In this document: piece after piece, positions 14,600-21,716 of the stretch
How the letters are laid out: every line of letters starts with the position of its first letter
How positions within the stretch are numbered: position 1 is the stretch's first letter
DNA from: a virus
Reading direction: 5' to 3' (one strand)
IMG/VR virus record: IMGVR_UViG_3300033388_001057
Location: 1-23,630 of that record
DNA: 23,630 nucleotides
The notes under the pieces: generated by a model
Database searches by the model: none
What the model saw: only the letters and a program-made list of their open reading frames with translations
What the model was told of the DNA's origin: nothing
Position numbers and translations under genes: made by a program

Positions 14600-14653
14600 G
14601 CAACATCGTAATGATGATATATCTTTTAAACCGTTAATTTAAAAATAATTAAA

Positions 14654-16123
14654 ATGATTCGAGAAGTTAGACAAACTACTTTTGATGCAAGCGGTCATAG
14701 CAATGAAAATTCTATGGCTCGTCTTATGATCAATTCCCCTAGCGTACTTAGTAATAAACTTACGTTTATCTGGGGTGAAGACAGTGATAAATTCCCTCTT
14801 ACTTTCCTTACTGAAGGACAAGGTTCTCAAGGTATTTTTGAGACAAATGACGTTGAATATGTAATGCCTATCATGGGTAGGATTTCCTTTACTGATACGT
14901 CTGTTTATACACCTTATGGTAGTGGTACTAAGCCAGGTCTTGGAAGTGCTCCTTTTGAGTTTTATGCTACAACCAATAAGTTTACCATTCAGTTTGGTGC
15001 TGTTGGTCCTGGTAATGTAAGGACTCGTATTATGACCAAAGGTGAGTATGTTGAAGGACGTGGTTATAAGTTCCTGATGCAGCTTAAAGACCCTAGTGGT
15101 ACAGCTTTTGTTGATCCTGCTGTTCTTGCTGCTGGTAAGGTTTGGTCTATGACTGCTCCTACTACTTCTGAGAGTTTCTCTCGTGGTAACAAGAGTAATG
15201 TTCAAGGACCTGGTAAATTAGCTAACCAAATTAGTTTCAACCGTTATACCAAGATTATTGCTGGTAATATGGCTAATAAGGTTGTTGAATTTGAAGTACC
15301 TCTTAAGTCTGGTGGAACTACTAGGCTATGGTTGAACGAAGAGATGAGACAGTTTGAGCTTACTATTCGTCAACTGAATGAAGAACATATCTGGGAAAGT
15401 AAGTATAACCGTAGGGCTGATGGTTCTCTGGTTATGCGTGATTATGATTCTGGTGAGCCTGTACCTGAAGGAGCTGGTGTTCTTCAACAAGTAAAGGAAA
15501 CTAACTATGATACCTATGGTTATAATCTTACTATCCAAAAGATCAAAAACACTGTTTCTGATGTAATGGACGGTAGTTCTGACAATGGTAAAATGGAAGT
15601 TGTTCTTTATGGTGGTGATGGTTTTGGTGAAGATTTTGACCTCGCTATGAAGTCTGATAATATTGCTAATGGATGGCAACTCGCTCTTGGAGATCATATG
15701 GTTTCAGGTGGTAATTATCTTAGTTATGGTAAGTACTTCCGTCAATATACTGATCCTAAAGGTAACAGGGTTACTTATAGGAATCTTGATCTTTTTAATG
15801 TAGGTTCTTATGCTGAAATGCAAAAGCAGAATGGAGAGATTCATCCTAGGACTGGTAAAGCTATGATTTCTCATACAGGTATCTTTTTAGATCAATCAGT
15901 TTATCAAGGTGAGCGTAACGTTGTAATGGTACACCAAAAAGGTCAGAGTGAGATCACAGGTGTTTATAAAGGTATGGCTCCTATTCCAGCTGCTTGGGGT
16001 GCTGCTGTTGGTAACATGATTTCAACAGATGAAGATAAGTCATCTTACGAGAAGAAATACTCTAAGGGTGTTGGTATCCGTAGGCTGAAGCATTGCTTCA
16101 TGTTGCAAGCAGTATTGGACTAA
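14654..16123 (+). CDS. Major capsid protein
   Basis: The 489-residue protein has the size of crAss-like HK97-fold capsid proteins and follows the portal and scaffold-like genes. The N-terminal region (residues 20-60) is a polar arm with NENSMARLMINSPSVLSNK, then a beta-rich body with many Gly/Asn turns. The segment around FSRGNKSNVQGPGKLANQIS (about 176-195), followed by FNRYTKIIAGNMANKVVEFE, resembles the conserved central segment of crAss-like coat proteins as I recall it. Its codons are the most C-tolerant and regular of the window (many AAC, TTC and GGA), as expected for a highly expressed gene. The leader is AAATAATTAAAATG. It forms the icosahedral shell; the GroES-like protein at 1194 may help fold it. 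Confidence 0.8.
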   Translation: MIREVRQTTFDASGHSNENSMARLMINSPSVLSNKLTFIWGEDSDKFPLTFLTEGQGSQGIFETNDVEYVMPIMGRISFTDTSVYTPYGSGTKPGLGSAPFEFYATTNKFTIQFGAVGPGNVRTRIMTKGEYVEGRGYKFLMQLKDPSGTAFVDPAVLAAGKVWSMTAPTTSESFSRGNKSNVQGPGKLANQISFNRYTKIIAGNMANKVVEFEVPLKSGGTTRLWLNEEMRQFELTIRQLNEEHIWESKYNRRADGSLVMRDYDSGEPVPEGAGVLQQVKETNYDTYGYNLTIQKIKNTVSDVMDGSSDNGKMEVVLYGGDGFGEDFDLAMKSDNIANGWQLALGDHMVSGGNYLSYGKYFRQYTDPKGNRVTYRNLDLFNVGSYAEMQKQNGEIHPRTGKAMISHTGIFLDQSVYQGERNVVMVHQKGQSEITGVYKGMAPIPAAWGAAVGNMISTDEDKSSYEKKYSKGVGIRRLKHCFMLQAVLD

Positions 16124-16149
16124 TTGATCCTGCGACTAGTAATATAATG

Positions 16150-16165
16150 TATAAAAGTGTCTAAC
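16150..16165 (+). promoter_or_regulatory. Shared TATA-GTGT motif, copy 3
   Basis: TATAAAAGTGTCTAAC lies 16 nt upstream of an A-rich leader and the ATG at 16182. It shares TATAA..GTGT..TAAC with the copy at 13121. The gap after the capsid gene has no hairpin, so readthrough from the capsid gene is also likely. Confidence 0.35.
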
Positions 16166-16181
16166 TTATAAACAAAAAATA

Positions 16182-17171
16182 ATGTCACAATTAACTATTA
16201 ATAAAAAAGTAGTCATCTATCGTAAGGCAGATGCTAGTGAGTTCTCGAAAAGAAACCATAAAGTACTACCTGTTGGTGTTAATAAAATTGGTAGTGCTAT
16301 TAACCCAATAAAAGCTATGACTGTTCACTCCGATATGATGAAGGAACTTATGCCTGATTTACTTGGAGTGAGCAAGAATGCTCAAACTTTTGAAGAGAGA
16401 GTAGCAGCTTATTGGGATAGTTTGGCTGTTAACATTCCTGAAACTGGTAAGGACTTAGAGATTGGATTTATCTATGATCTAAGGGCTTCTAGTAAGATTG
16501 CCGCTATTGGTGAACTTAAGGGTGCAGACGATAAAGTCAAGAAGTTTCCAACTGAGAAGCAACTAGCTGATTATGTAGAAGACCATGTTGTTGAAGAAGA
16601 TAAGTGGAGGTATGGAAAACCTATTCATGCTGCTGATTATTTACTGTGGAGATATTGCTTAGGGTATAAAGCTGTTGCTAATGATCCTAGTGATTACACA
16701 ATAAATAAGTCTCCTGATATTCGATTTTATATTCATAATGAAGTTGATATTAAGAAAGCTGAGAAGAAAGGTTTTGAAACACGAACTAAAGCAGGTGCTA
16801 TTTACTTTGATGTAATTTCCGAACCTGATAAAGTTAAATCTTATCTCTTTGCACTTGGTCATGGTACTGGAGCTATTATGACTGATGAACTTGGAAGAGC
16901 TAAACTACTTGAGACTATTTATCTTGAAAAGCCTCAGAGACTTATTGATGCTAAGACAGATAAACAACTTGAGAAGAAAGCTTATATCGAAGAATGTATT
17001 GTTCATGGAATTTTAAGAAGACTTCCAAATTCAACTGTTGTTGTTAATGCTAGTGATAATTCAGCTATCGGTAACAACATGGAAGATGCTATAGTATTTT
17101 TAGATCAATCTGAGAATACTAAAGTAGCTAACGAAATTGAAGGTAAGCTTAGGGTTTCTATAAAGAAATAA
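16182..17171 (+). CDS. Virion-associated protein downstream of MCP (329 aa)
   Basis: Not identified with certainty. The protein sits directly after the coat protein gene and 3 nt before the neck-protein gene, so a head-completion or virion role is likely. It begins with a beta-strand rich segment (QLTINKKVVIYRKADASEF), then a largely alpha-helical body with ADYLLWRYCLGYKAVANDPS (about 148-167) and a KAGAIYFDVIS segment (about 203-213), and ends with a Lys-rich strand (GKLRVSIKK). crAss-like phages carry a conserved protein of similar length at this position, which supports the call only by order. No enzyme motif, signal peptide or membrane helix is seen. Confidence 0.65.
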   Translation: MSQLTINKKVVIYRKADASEFSKRNHKVLPVGVNKIGSAINPIKAMTVHSDMMKELMPDLLGVSKNAQTFEERVAAYWDSLAVNIPETGKDLEIGFIYDLRASSKIAAIGELKGADDKVKKFPTEKQLADYVEDHVVEEDKWRYGKPIHAADYLLWRYCLGYKAVANDPSDYTINKSPDIRFYIHNEVDIKKAEKKGFETRTKAGAIYFDVISEPDKVKSYLFALGHGTGAIMTDELGRAKLLETIYLEKPQRLIDAKTDKQLEKKAYIEECIVHGILRRLPNSTVVVNASDNSAIGNNMEDAIVFLDQSENTKVANEIEGKLRVSIKK

Positions 17172-17174
17172 GAT

Positions 17175-18476
17175 ATGTTTAGTACAGCTCAAGAGCTACA
17201 TATAGGAATTGATCAGGGATTACAGAGTATTGACTCTAACCGTAAAGGTAGTATCGAACCTGCTGAAAAGGATTGGGTACTTAATACTGTAATGATTCAA
17301 GAAATTAATAATAGACTCAATGCTGCTTCTAATCCGAAGCGTCAAGGTTTTGAGGATACTTTTAAGAGGATTGATGATCTACAGTCACTTAAAGTTAATA
17401 CTTCTGAAATCTCTAATCAGCCTATATATAAATATACTGATAAGGCTGTGTATGTACCACTTCCTCCTGATTACCATAGGTTGATTGATTGTAGTGCTAG
17501 AGTTAATCACTTTGGTACTATCGGTTCTCCTACTGTAGTTATGTATGATTTTGTTACAACTAATGTAGATCAGTATAAGACTATGTATTCCATAGTTAAA
17601 CTTCCTGATGCTACTACTAACTATGCTGATTTCCTTATTACGCTTTACAATGATATAAGTGGTTCTTATGGTAGTGAAGTTTATTTTCCAACTACTATAT
17701 TTGATATTAATGCAGAAGAGCGTTACTTTTCTTATACAGGTAATCCTTTGAATGTTTATTTCGAGCATGGATATACTTCTATTTATGGTACGTTTAGTGA
17801 TTATAAGTATCAGTTCATAAGGCTAGTTATGGACGCTGTTAATTACTCTACTACTAGAACTAGACAAGGTATATCTGTATATTGGGAGAAATATAATAAG
17901 GTATATGCTAAAGATAGTTTCATATTCGTTATGGATATGCCTTTAGCTACTATGAATATTGGTAATGCTGATTTCCCTGCTAGATTCTATTTAAGTCCTA
18001 CAGGTCAAGAACCTAATACAGCTGGTGATGAAGATACTTATGGTTCTGTTGCCAACTATGGTGTTGCTAAGTTTGAAGACAGTGCTACACGTGATCTTAC
18101 AGTTTATACTGCTGAACAAAGAGCTGCTTATGAGGCTGCTACTTTTGAAGATCAACCTGTTAGGGTAGTCAAGTCTAGTGAACGATCAAGACTTAATAAA
18201 CATTATTATGGTAAGACCAATCCTGAATCCCCTATAGGTGTGATTGAGAATGACAGGTTTGTTGTCTACAGTGATGATAAGTTTGAGTTTGATAGACTAG
18301 ATATTGAATATTATAGAAAACCTCGTTTAATAAGTCTTGTCAACAATCAAGGATGCGAGATTACAAGTGATAGTTTTAAAATGGAACTTGTTGAGAAAAC
18401 AGTTCAGAAACTTTCAGCTCGTCTTCAAGACCCTAATTATAGGAATGTTGTACAAGAGAATGTGATACTAGAATAA
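17175..18476 (+). CDS. Neck/ring (head-tail adaptor) protein
   Basis: The 433-residue protein starts 3 nt after its neighbour. N-terminal helices (FSTAQELHIGIDQGLQSIDS and DWVLNTVMIQEINNRL) are followed by a beta-rich body with YVPLPPDYHRLIDCSARV. The end has the pattern usual for phage adaptors: FDRLDIEYYRKPRLISLVNN, then GCEITSDSFKMELVEKTV, a strand, a Cys-Glu turn and a long helix. Adaptors with this ending bind beneath the portal and start the tail; in crAss001 an equivalent ring protein lies between portal and tail. The assignment rests on this C-terminal pattern and its place in the head-neck block, and I could not test homology. A middle insertion of about 200 residues may form the outer face. 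Confidence 0.6.
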   Translation: MFSTAQELHIGIDQGLQSIDSNRKGSIEPAEKDWVLNTVMIQEINNRLNAASNPKRQGFEDTFKRIDDLQSLKVNTSEISNQPIYKYTDKAVYVPLPPDYHRLIDCSARVNHFGTIGSPTVVMYDFVTTNVDQYKTMYSIVKLPDATTNYADFLITLYNDISGSYGSEVYFPTTIFDINAEERYFSYTGNPLNVYFEHGYTSIYGTFSDYKYQFIRLVMDAVNYSTTRTRQGISVYWEKYNKVYAKDSFIFVMDMPLATMNIGNADFPARFYLSPTGQEPNTAGDEDTYGSVANYGVAKFEDSATRDLTVYTAEQRAAYEAATFEDQPVRVVKSSERSRLNKHYYGKTNPESPIGVIENDRFVVYSDDKFEFDRLDIEYYRKPRLISLVNNQGCEITSDSFKMELVEKTVQKLSARLQDPNYRNVVQENVILE

Positions 18477-18507
18477 AATAATTTTAACGTTTAAAAAGAA
18501 ACAAGTT

Positions 18508-19443
18508 ATGTTAAAAACTCTTATTATTAAAAAAGATGATGTAGTTTATGGTGAAAGCGGTGCTGGTGCTGTTAGTACTATTGCCACTATTGGTGCTCTC
18601 GCTGAGGGTAGTTTTGCTGTATTTACTGCTGATGGGCAACTCGTTAGTAGAACTGGTACTGTTACCACTCTGGCTAATGTTGATTTCAATAAGCCTTTCA
18701 CTCTTTACGCTATGGAGAATACAGAACTCCGTGCTATTCCTTTCTTCGGTAAAGGACAAAATTCTGCTATGCCTACTACTGCGGCTGCTGCCAAAGTAAT
18801 TACTGTTGATGTAGATGTATTCCCTACTTCACGTTCAGAACTGAAACCTACAGGTTTTATTGTAATTGATTCTGATAGAACTCCTCATGATCCTAAAGCT
18901 AGGAAACGTGCTGAAGTACCTGTTGATGATGATGTAACTGCAACAGGTTCAACTAACTTTGAGGGTCAGGTTATCGTTGCTCTTAACGCTATTGATGGTA
19001 TTACTGCTAGTGGAGACGGCTCTGGTAACATTACAATTACTGGCGATGCTGGAAAGAATTTCCAAATGATTGGTACAGGTTATATTGAAGGAATTACTAT
19101 CACTATTGGTACTGCCATTGCTTATGCTAATACTCTTACTGCTGCTGAACTTCTGGTTCTGGAACGTGAGACTAGGGCACACCAAGGTGAAACTCAGCAT
19201 GACCTTATGGGTTCTCATAGTGATATGTGGACTAAGGCTTCACTAGTTGAGTCTGGATTGACTTACTATGTTTACTATCTTAAGTATGTTCATACTAACG
19301 GTCAGTTGTTAACAGGTGGAGTTCATGATAACCATATAATGTGTGTCGCTTCTCCAGATTCTGTTCCTGGTGGTTCCGATGCTGATGGAACATGGGCAGC
19401 ACTTATTGGTGCTATGGCTGATCCCGTAAACAACTTATCTTAA
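18508..19443 (+). CDS. Beta-rich virion protein (311 aa)
   Basis: Not recognised as a named family. It is Gly/Thr/Ala-rich with short strands and turns throughout, as in phage decoration, tube or fibre proteins. Residues 1-95 form one beta-rich unit (TLIIKKDDVVYGESGAGAVS ... LYAMENTELRAIPFFG). A basic/acidic linker lies at about 129-146 (DPKARKRAEVPVDDDV), followed by a second unit with VIVALNAIDGITASGDGSGN (about 160-179) and a helical end with ERETRAHQGETQHD. Codons are GCT/ACT-rich and regular, similar to the capsid gene, suggesting a high-copy protein. A strong terminator follows 10 nt after the stop, so it closes the packaging/capsid operon. Confidence 0.6.
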   Translation: MLKTLIIKKDDVVYGESGAGAVSTIATIGALAEGSFAVFTADGQLVSRTGTVTTLANVDFNKPFTLYAMENTELRAIPFFGKGQNSAMPTTAAAAKVITVDVDVFPTSRSELKPTGFIVIDSDRTPHDPKARKRAEVPVDDDVTATGSTNFEGQVIVALNAIDGITASGDGSGNITITGDAGKNFQMIGTGYIEGITITIGTAIAYANTLTAAELLVLERETRAHQGETQHDLMGSHSDMWTKASLVESGLTYYVYYLKYVHTNGQLLTGGVHDNHIMCVASPDSVPGGSDADGTWAALIGAMADPVNNLS

Positions 19444-19453
19444 TTCCGATATT

Positions 19454-19481
19454 AGATGCCCTCTTCGGAGGGCATTTTTTT
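19454..19481 (+). terminator. UUCG-loop terminator closing the capsid operon
   Basis: ATGCCCTC (19456-19463) and GAGGGCAT (19468-19475) form a perfect 8-bp stem around the stable tetraloop TTCG, and the stem is followed by a run of T to 19481. The A-G before the stem can extend pairing into the T-run. This is a textbook intrinsic terminator. The ATG inside its 5' arm is in frame with the next gene but is not a credible start. Confidence 0.93.
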
Positions 19482-19491
19482 AAACTCTATT

Positions 19492-20133
19492 ATGAATAAC
19501 GCAACTGATGTTAATTTGTGGCATGAGCTAGGTGAACTCGATTTAACAAAGTACGTTATAGCAGTAATTGCACTATTTATTATCCCCTCTATTCTCTTAG
19601 TAGTAAACATGTTGGTAAAGAAAGGTCCGATTGACTCTATTAAAACAGATGTTAAAGAGATGAAAGAACAGATGCAACTTGATCATAAAGAAATAAGAAC
19701 AAAAGTTGATTATTTATATGCTGAGATATATGATGAAATCAACGATGGTCAAGCACAAGTTATATTTGAGTGGTTAAGTTTATCTATCATTAATAACATT
19801 GTTAAACAAACTAAGCGTTTAATAGCGTTTGAAAACTTAGATGATAAAGAGGCTACACTTACTAAAATAGATGTTTCTGCAAATAATATTGTAAATTCAG
19901 CAACTCAGAAGCTTGACGTATTTAAGTATAAAGGTATCATACTCTCTAAGTACTGCGGTGATACATGGGCTGAATATATTAAAGCTTCTATGACTGAGTT
20001 TGTTTATTCTAAGGATGCTAAACTTAGTAATGGAAACGATTACAACTATGACGTATTGTATATTAAAGTTAAAGATGTTGTTAATTCTATAAACTTTGAT
20101 TTTCATATGAGTTTAAGAAAAGGTTTAATCTAA
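19492..20133 (+). CDS. Single-pass membrane protein with coiled coil
   Basis: The 213-residue product starts at the ATG at 19492, 11 nt after the terminator; an in-frame ATG at 19456 lies within the hairpin and is rejected. Residues 1-20 are polar and acidic, about 21-43 form one clear transmembrane helix (KYVIAVIALFIIPSILLVV), and about 45-80 are a charged heptad-like helix (SIKTDVKEMKEQMQLDHKEI). The rest is a soluble helical domain with LDDKEATLTKIDVS. The positive residues after the helix suggest the large domain is cytoplasmic. I do not recognise the family. It could be a holin-associated or assembly membrane protein, or a membrane protein made late in infection. A classical holin is less likely because the soluble domain is so large. 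Confidence 0.75.
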   Translation: MNNATDVNLWHELGELDLTKYVIAVIALFIIPSILLVVNMLVKKGPIDSIKTDVKEMKEQMQLDHKEIRTKVDYLYAEIYDEINDGQAQVIFEWLSLSIINNIVKQTKRLIAFENLDDKEATLTKIDVSANNIVNSATQKLDVFKYKGIILSKYCGDTWAEYIKASMTEFVYSKDAKLSNGNDYNYDVLYIKVKDVVNSINFDFHMSLRKGLI

Positions 20134-20146
20134 TAATTATATTAAG

Positions 20147-20782
20147 ATGGGTTTAACTCTTACACCTACTGTCCAAAATAATCGTAAAGGCTTAGTCCTT
20201 ACGGATTCTACACCACAATTAGATGAGCAAGGTGCTCCCGCTGGTTGGGGTGTTGATTATGAATTTTATACATATGCGACAACAGGTACTCAACAAGCTA
20301 CTCTGTTAATAACTATAGACCATTATGATGGTAGTACAGAAGATGTATTTTTCAATCTGACTCTTGATGGATGGTTTGATGATGTTACAGAGCAGTCTAG
20401 CTTAGTTTTTAATTTAGTTAAACATAATGGTGAGTACAGATTATACGGTGCTAATCATTCTTATGTTGATGAAGTCGAAGAACTACCTGATGGGGTATAT
20501 ACAATAATCTACACTCTTACGACATCTACTTCAGATGTTACTAACAGTCAACTCTTTGTGTTTGATAAGAAGGCTGAATATATTTTAGAAAGTAAAGCTA
20601 ATAACCTTGATGCTAAGATATTTGCTTCTAATACTACTGATCTTGTACAACTTATAGATATAGTGATGTTAGAGTCAATGCTCTTTGTGGTTAATAGGTC
20701 AGATGCTCTAGGTAAGAAGGACATAATCCTTACAATGCTCAAGGCGATAAATCAAGGTGAGTACGACTACTATAGAGACTGA
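20147..20782 (+). CDS. Virion-like protein, beta N-half and helical C-half (211 aa)
   Basis: Residues 1-145 alternate strands and turns (GLTLTPTVQNNRKGLVLTDS, QQATLLITIDHYDGSTEDVF, DGVYTIIYTLTTSTS), like the Ig- or jelly-roll-type domains of phage virion and appendage proteins. Residues 150-205 are helical (LVQLIDIVMLESMLFVVNRS). I do not recognise the family. It starts 13 nt after the membrane protein gene and is followed by the stem-loop at 20811-20850. The neighbours downstream look like surface or fibre proteins, so a tail or collar appendage component is the likeliest role; a membrane-linked function with the preceding gene is possible. Confidence 0.65.
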   Translation: MGLTLTPTVQNNRKGLVLTDSTPQLDEQGAPAGWGVDYEFYTYATTGTQQATLLITIDHYDGSTEDVFFNLTLDGWFDDVTEQSSLVFNLVKHNGEYRLYGANHSYVDEVEELPDGVYTIIYTLTTSTSDVTNSQLFVFDKKAEYILESKANNLDAKIFASNTTDLVQLIDIVMLESMLFVVNRSDALGKKDIILTMLKAINQGEYDYYRD

Positions 20783-20810
20783 TAAAGAATAGGGTTTAGT
20801 TAATGATGGT

Positions 20811-20850
20811 GAAGCTCGTGGTCTTAATTGACTTCGGGCTTCTTCTCTTC
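20811..20850 (+). terminator. Possible terminator with internal loop
   Basis: GAAGCTCG (20811-20818) pairs with CGGGCTTC (20835-20842), eight pairs with one G-U. Inside it GTC (20821-20823) pairs with GAC (20830-20832) around TTAATT. A pyrimidine-rich TTCTCTTC follows. The tail is not a clean T-run, so this may be a weak terminator or a regulatory RNA fold. The stretch is more GC-rich than its surroundings. Confidence 0.5.
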
Positions 20851-20875
20851 TACAGGGGATCAAGACACGATCTAG

Positions 20876-21394
20876 ATGCTATCAAAAATAAATTTGGATG
20901 CTTACTCTATATTTATATCTTTGTATCCTTGGATCGCCCTATTTGACCCTGTTTATAGGTATATTGCCACCTACATAAAACATAAAGTTATGACTATAAG
21001 TTCTGTAAGTGATTATAATGAGTTACTAGTTAATCTTAGTTATTCTCTTATTGATAAGGCTACGGTAATTAGTAAGAAATATGCTCAGGGAACTATTAAT
21101 ATATTTGATAAGATGAGATTTCTACTCCTTACTAGATATATTAAACATCTGTATGATGAGGCTGTATTTGAATCACATGATATATCTTCAGATTATGCAA
21201 AGGATGACTTTGTTGTTGATGGTAGTGGGAACTTTTATATTTGCCTTAAAGATATAATTAATAACCCAGGTATGATACCTGTAACCAATACAACATATTG
21301 GAATCCTCACTTACAGTTTACTTATGATTATACTGCTATTGATACTTCACTTCAGCATATTAATCGTCTTTGTGGTACTAACTATTCAATTTAA
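20876..21394 (+). CDS. Unknown protein with CBM5/12-like sugar-binding motif
   Basis: The 172-residue reading starts at ATG 20876. An internal ATG at 20990 (134 residues) has a better A-rich leader, so the true start is uncertain. The first 38 residues of the long form are hydrophobic (AYSIFISLYPWIALF). Residues about 107-144 read YAKDDFVVDGSGNFYICLKD and then, after an NNPG turn, TNTTYW. This is the Y..G..V...G..Y.C ... N....W layout of CBM5/12-type (ChiC-like) carbohydrate-binding domains, common in phage fibres and baseplates. The middle (45-100) is helical. It begins a probable appendage cluster with the two genes downstream. Sugar binding is inferred from the motif only. Confidence 0.6.
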   Translation: MLSKINLDAYSIFISLYPWIALFDPVYRYIATYIKHKVMTISSVSDYNELLVNLSYSLIDKATVISKKYAQGTINIFDKMRFLLLTRYIKHLYDEAVFESHDISSDYAKDDFVVDGSGNFYICLKDIINNPGMIPVTNTTYWNPHLQFTYDYTAIDTSLQHINRLCGTNYSI

Positions 21395-21406
21395 AAAATA
21401 AAGAAA

Positions 21407-21706
21407 ATGGGCATTTTTGAACAAATAATGAACGTACTATCAATGATGTTTGGTAGTACCGATTATAGTAAGATCGCTATAGCTGGTCAAACAGTTACAG
21501 GTAAAATTACTACTTTTGAAGCTAGGGCTGATGGTACTACTATTACAGCTCTTACTGATATTAAGAAGGTTGATGTTCTCGCTGACTGTCTTAATGGACA
21601 ATCTCTTAACCAAGGTGAATGGTTCAGTAACCCTCATGGTTTTAAAACTATTACTGTTGGTGCTGGTTCTATTAAAGTTAACGGTTCGACTTTGATTATT
21701 TCTTAA
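21407..21706 (+). CDS. Small beta-rich virion/fibre protein (99 aa)
   Basis: Residues 1-20 form an amphipathic helix (GIFEQIMNVLSMMFGSTDYS). The remaining residues are short beta-strands (VTGKITTFEARADGTTITAL, NGQSLNQGEWFSNPHGF, TITVGAGSIKVNGSTLIIS). The pattern of strands with an ITAL turn and a tryptophan-containing hairpin near the end is common in small trimeric phage fibre heads, decoration proteins and trimerisation domains. I do not recognise the exact family. It lies 10 nt before the large LamG fibre gene, so it may be its adaptor or companion. A capsid-surface decoration role is the main alternative. Confidence 0.6.
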   Translation: MGIFEQIMNVLSMMFGSTDYSKIAIAGQTVTGKITTFEARADGTTITALTDIKKVDVLADCLNGQSLNQGEWFSNPHGFKTITVGAGSIKVNGSTLIIS

Positions 21707-21716
21707 ATCTGATATT

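Noticed and set aside
19456-19491. An upstream in-frame ATG for the membrane protein at 19492.
   Set aside because: It lies in the 5' arm of a perfect terminator hairpin, and the extra 12 residues simply translate the stem-loop.
20803-20946. A 47-residue ORF beginning MMVKLVVLIDFG.
   Set aside because: It covers the stem-loop and overlaps the next gene out of frame, and no further support is visible. Kept only as a finding.
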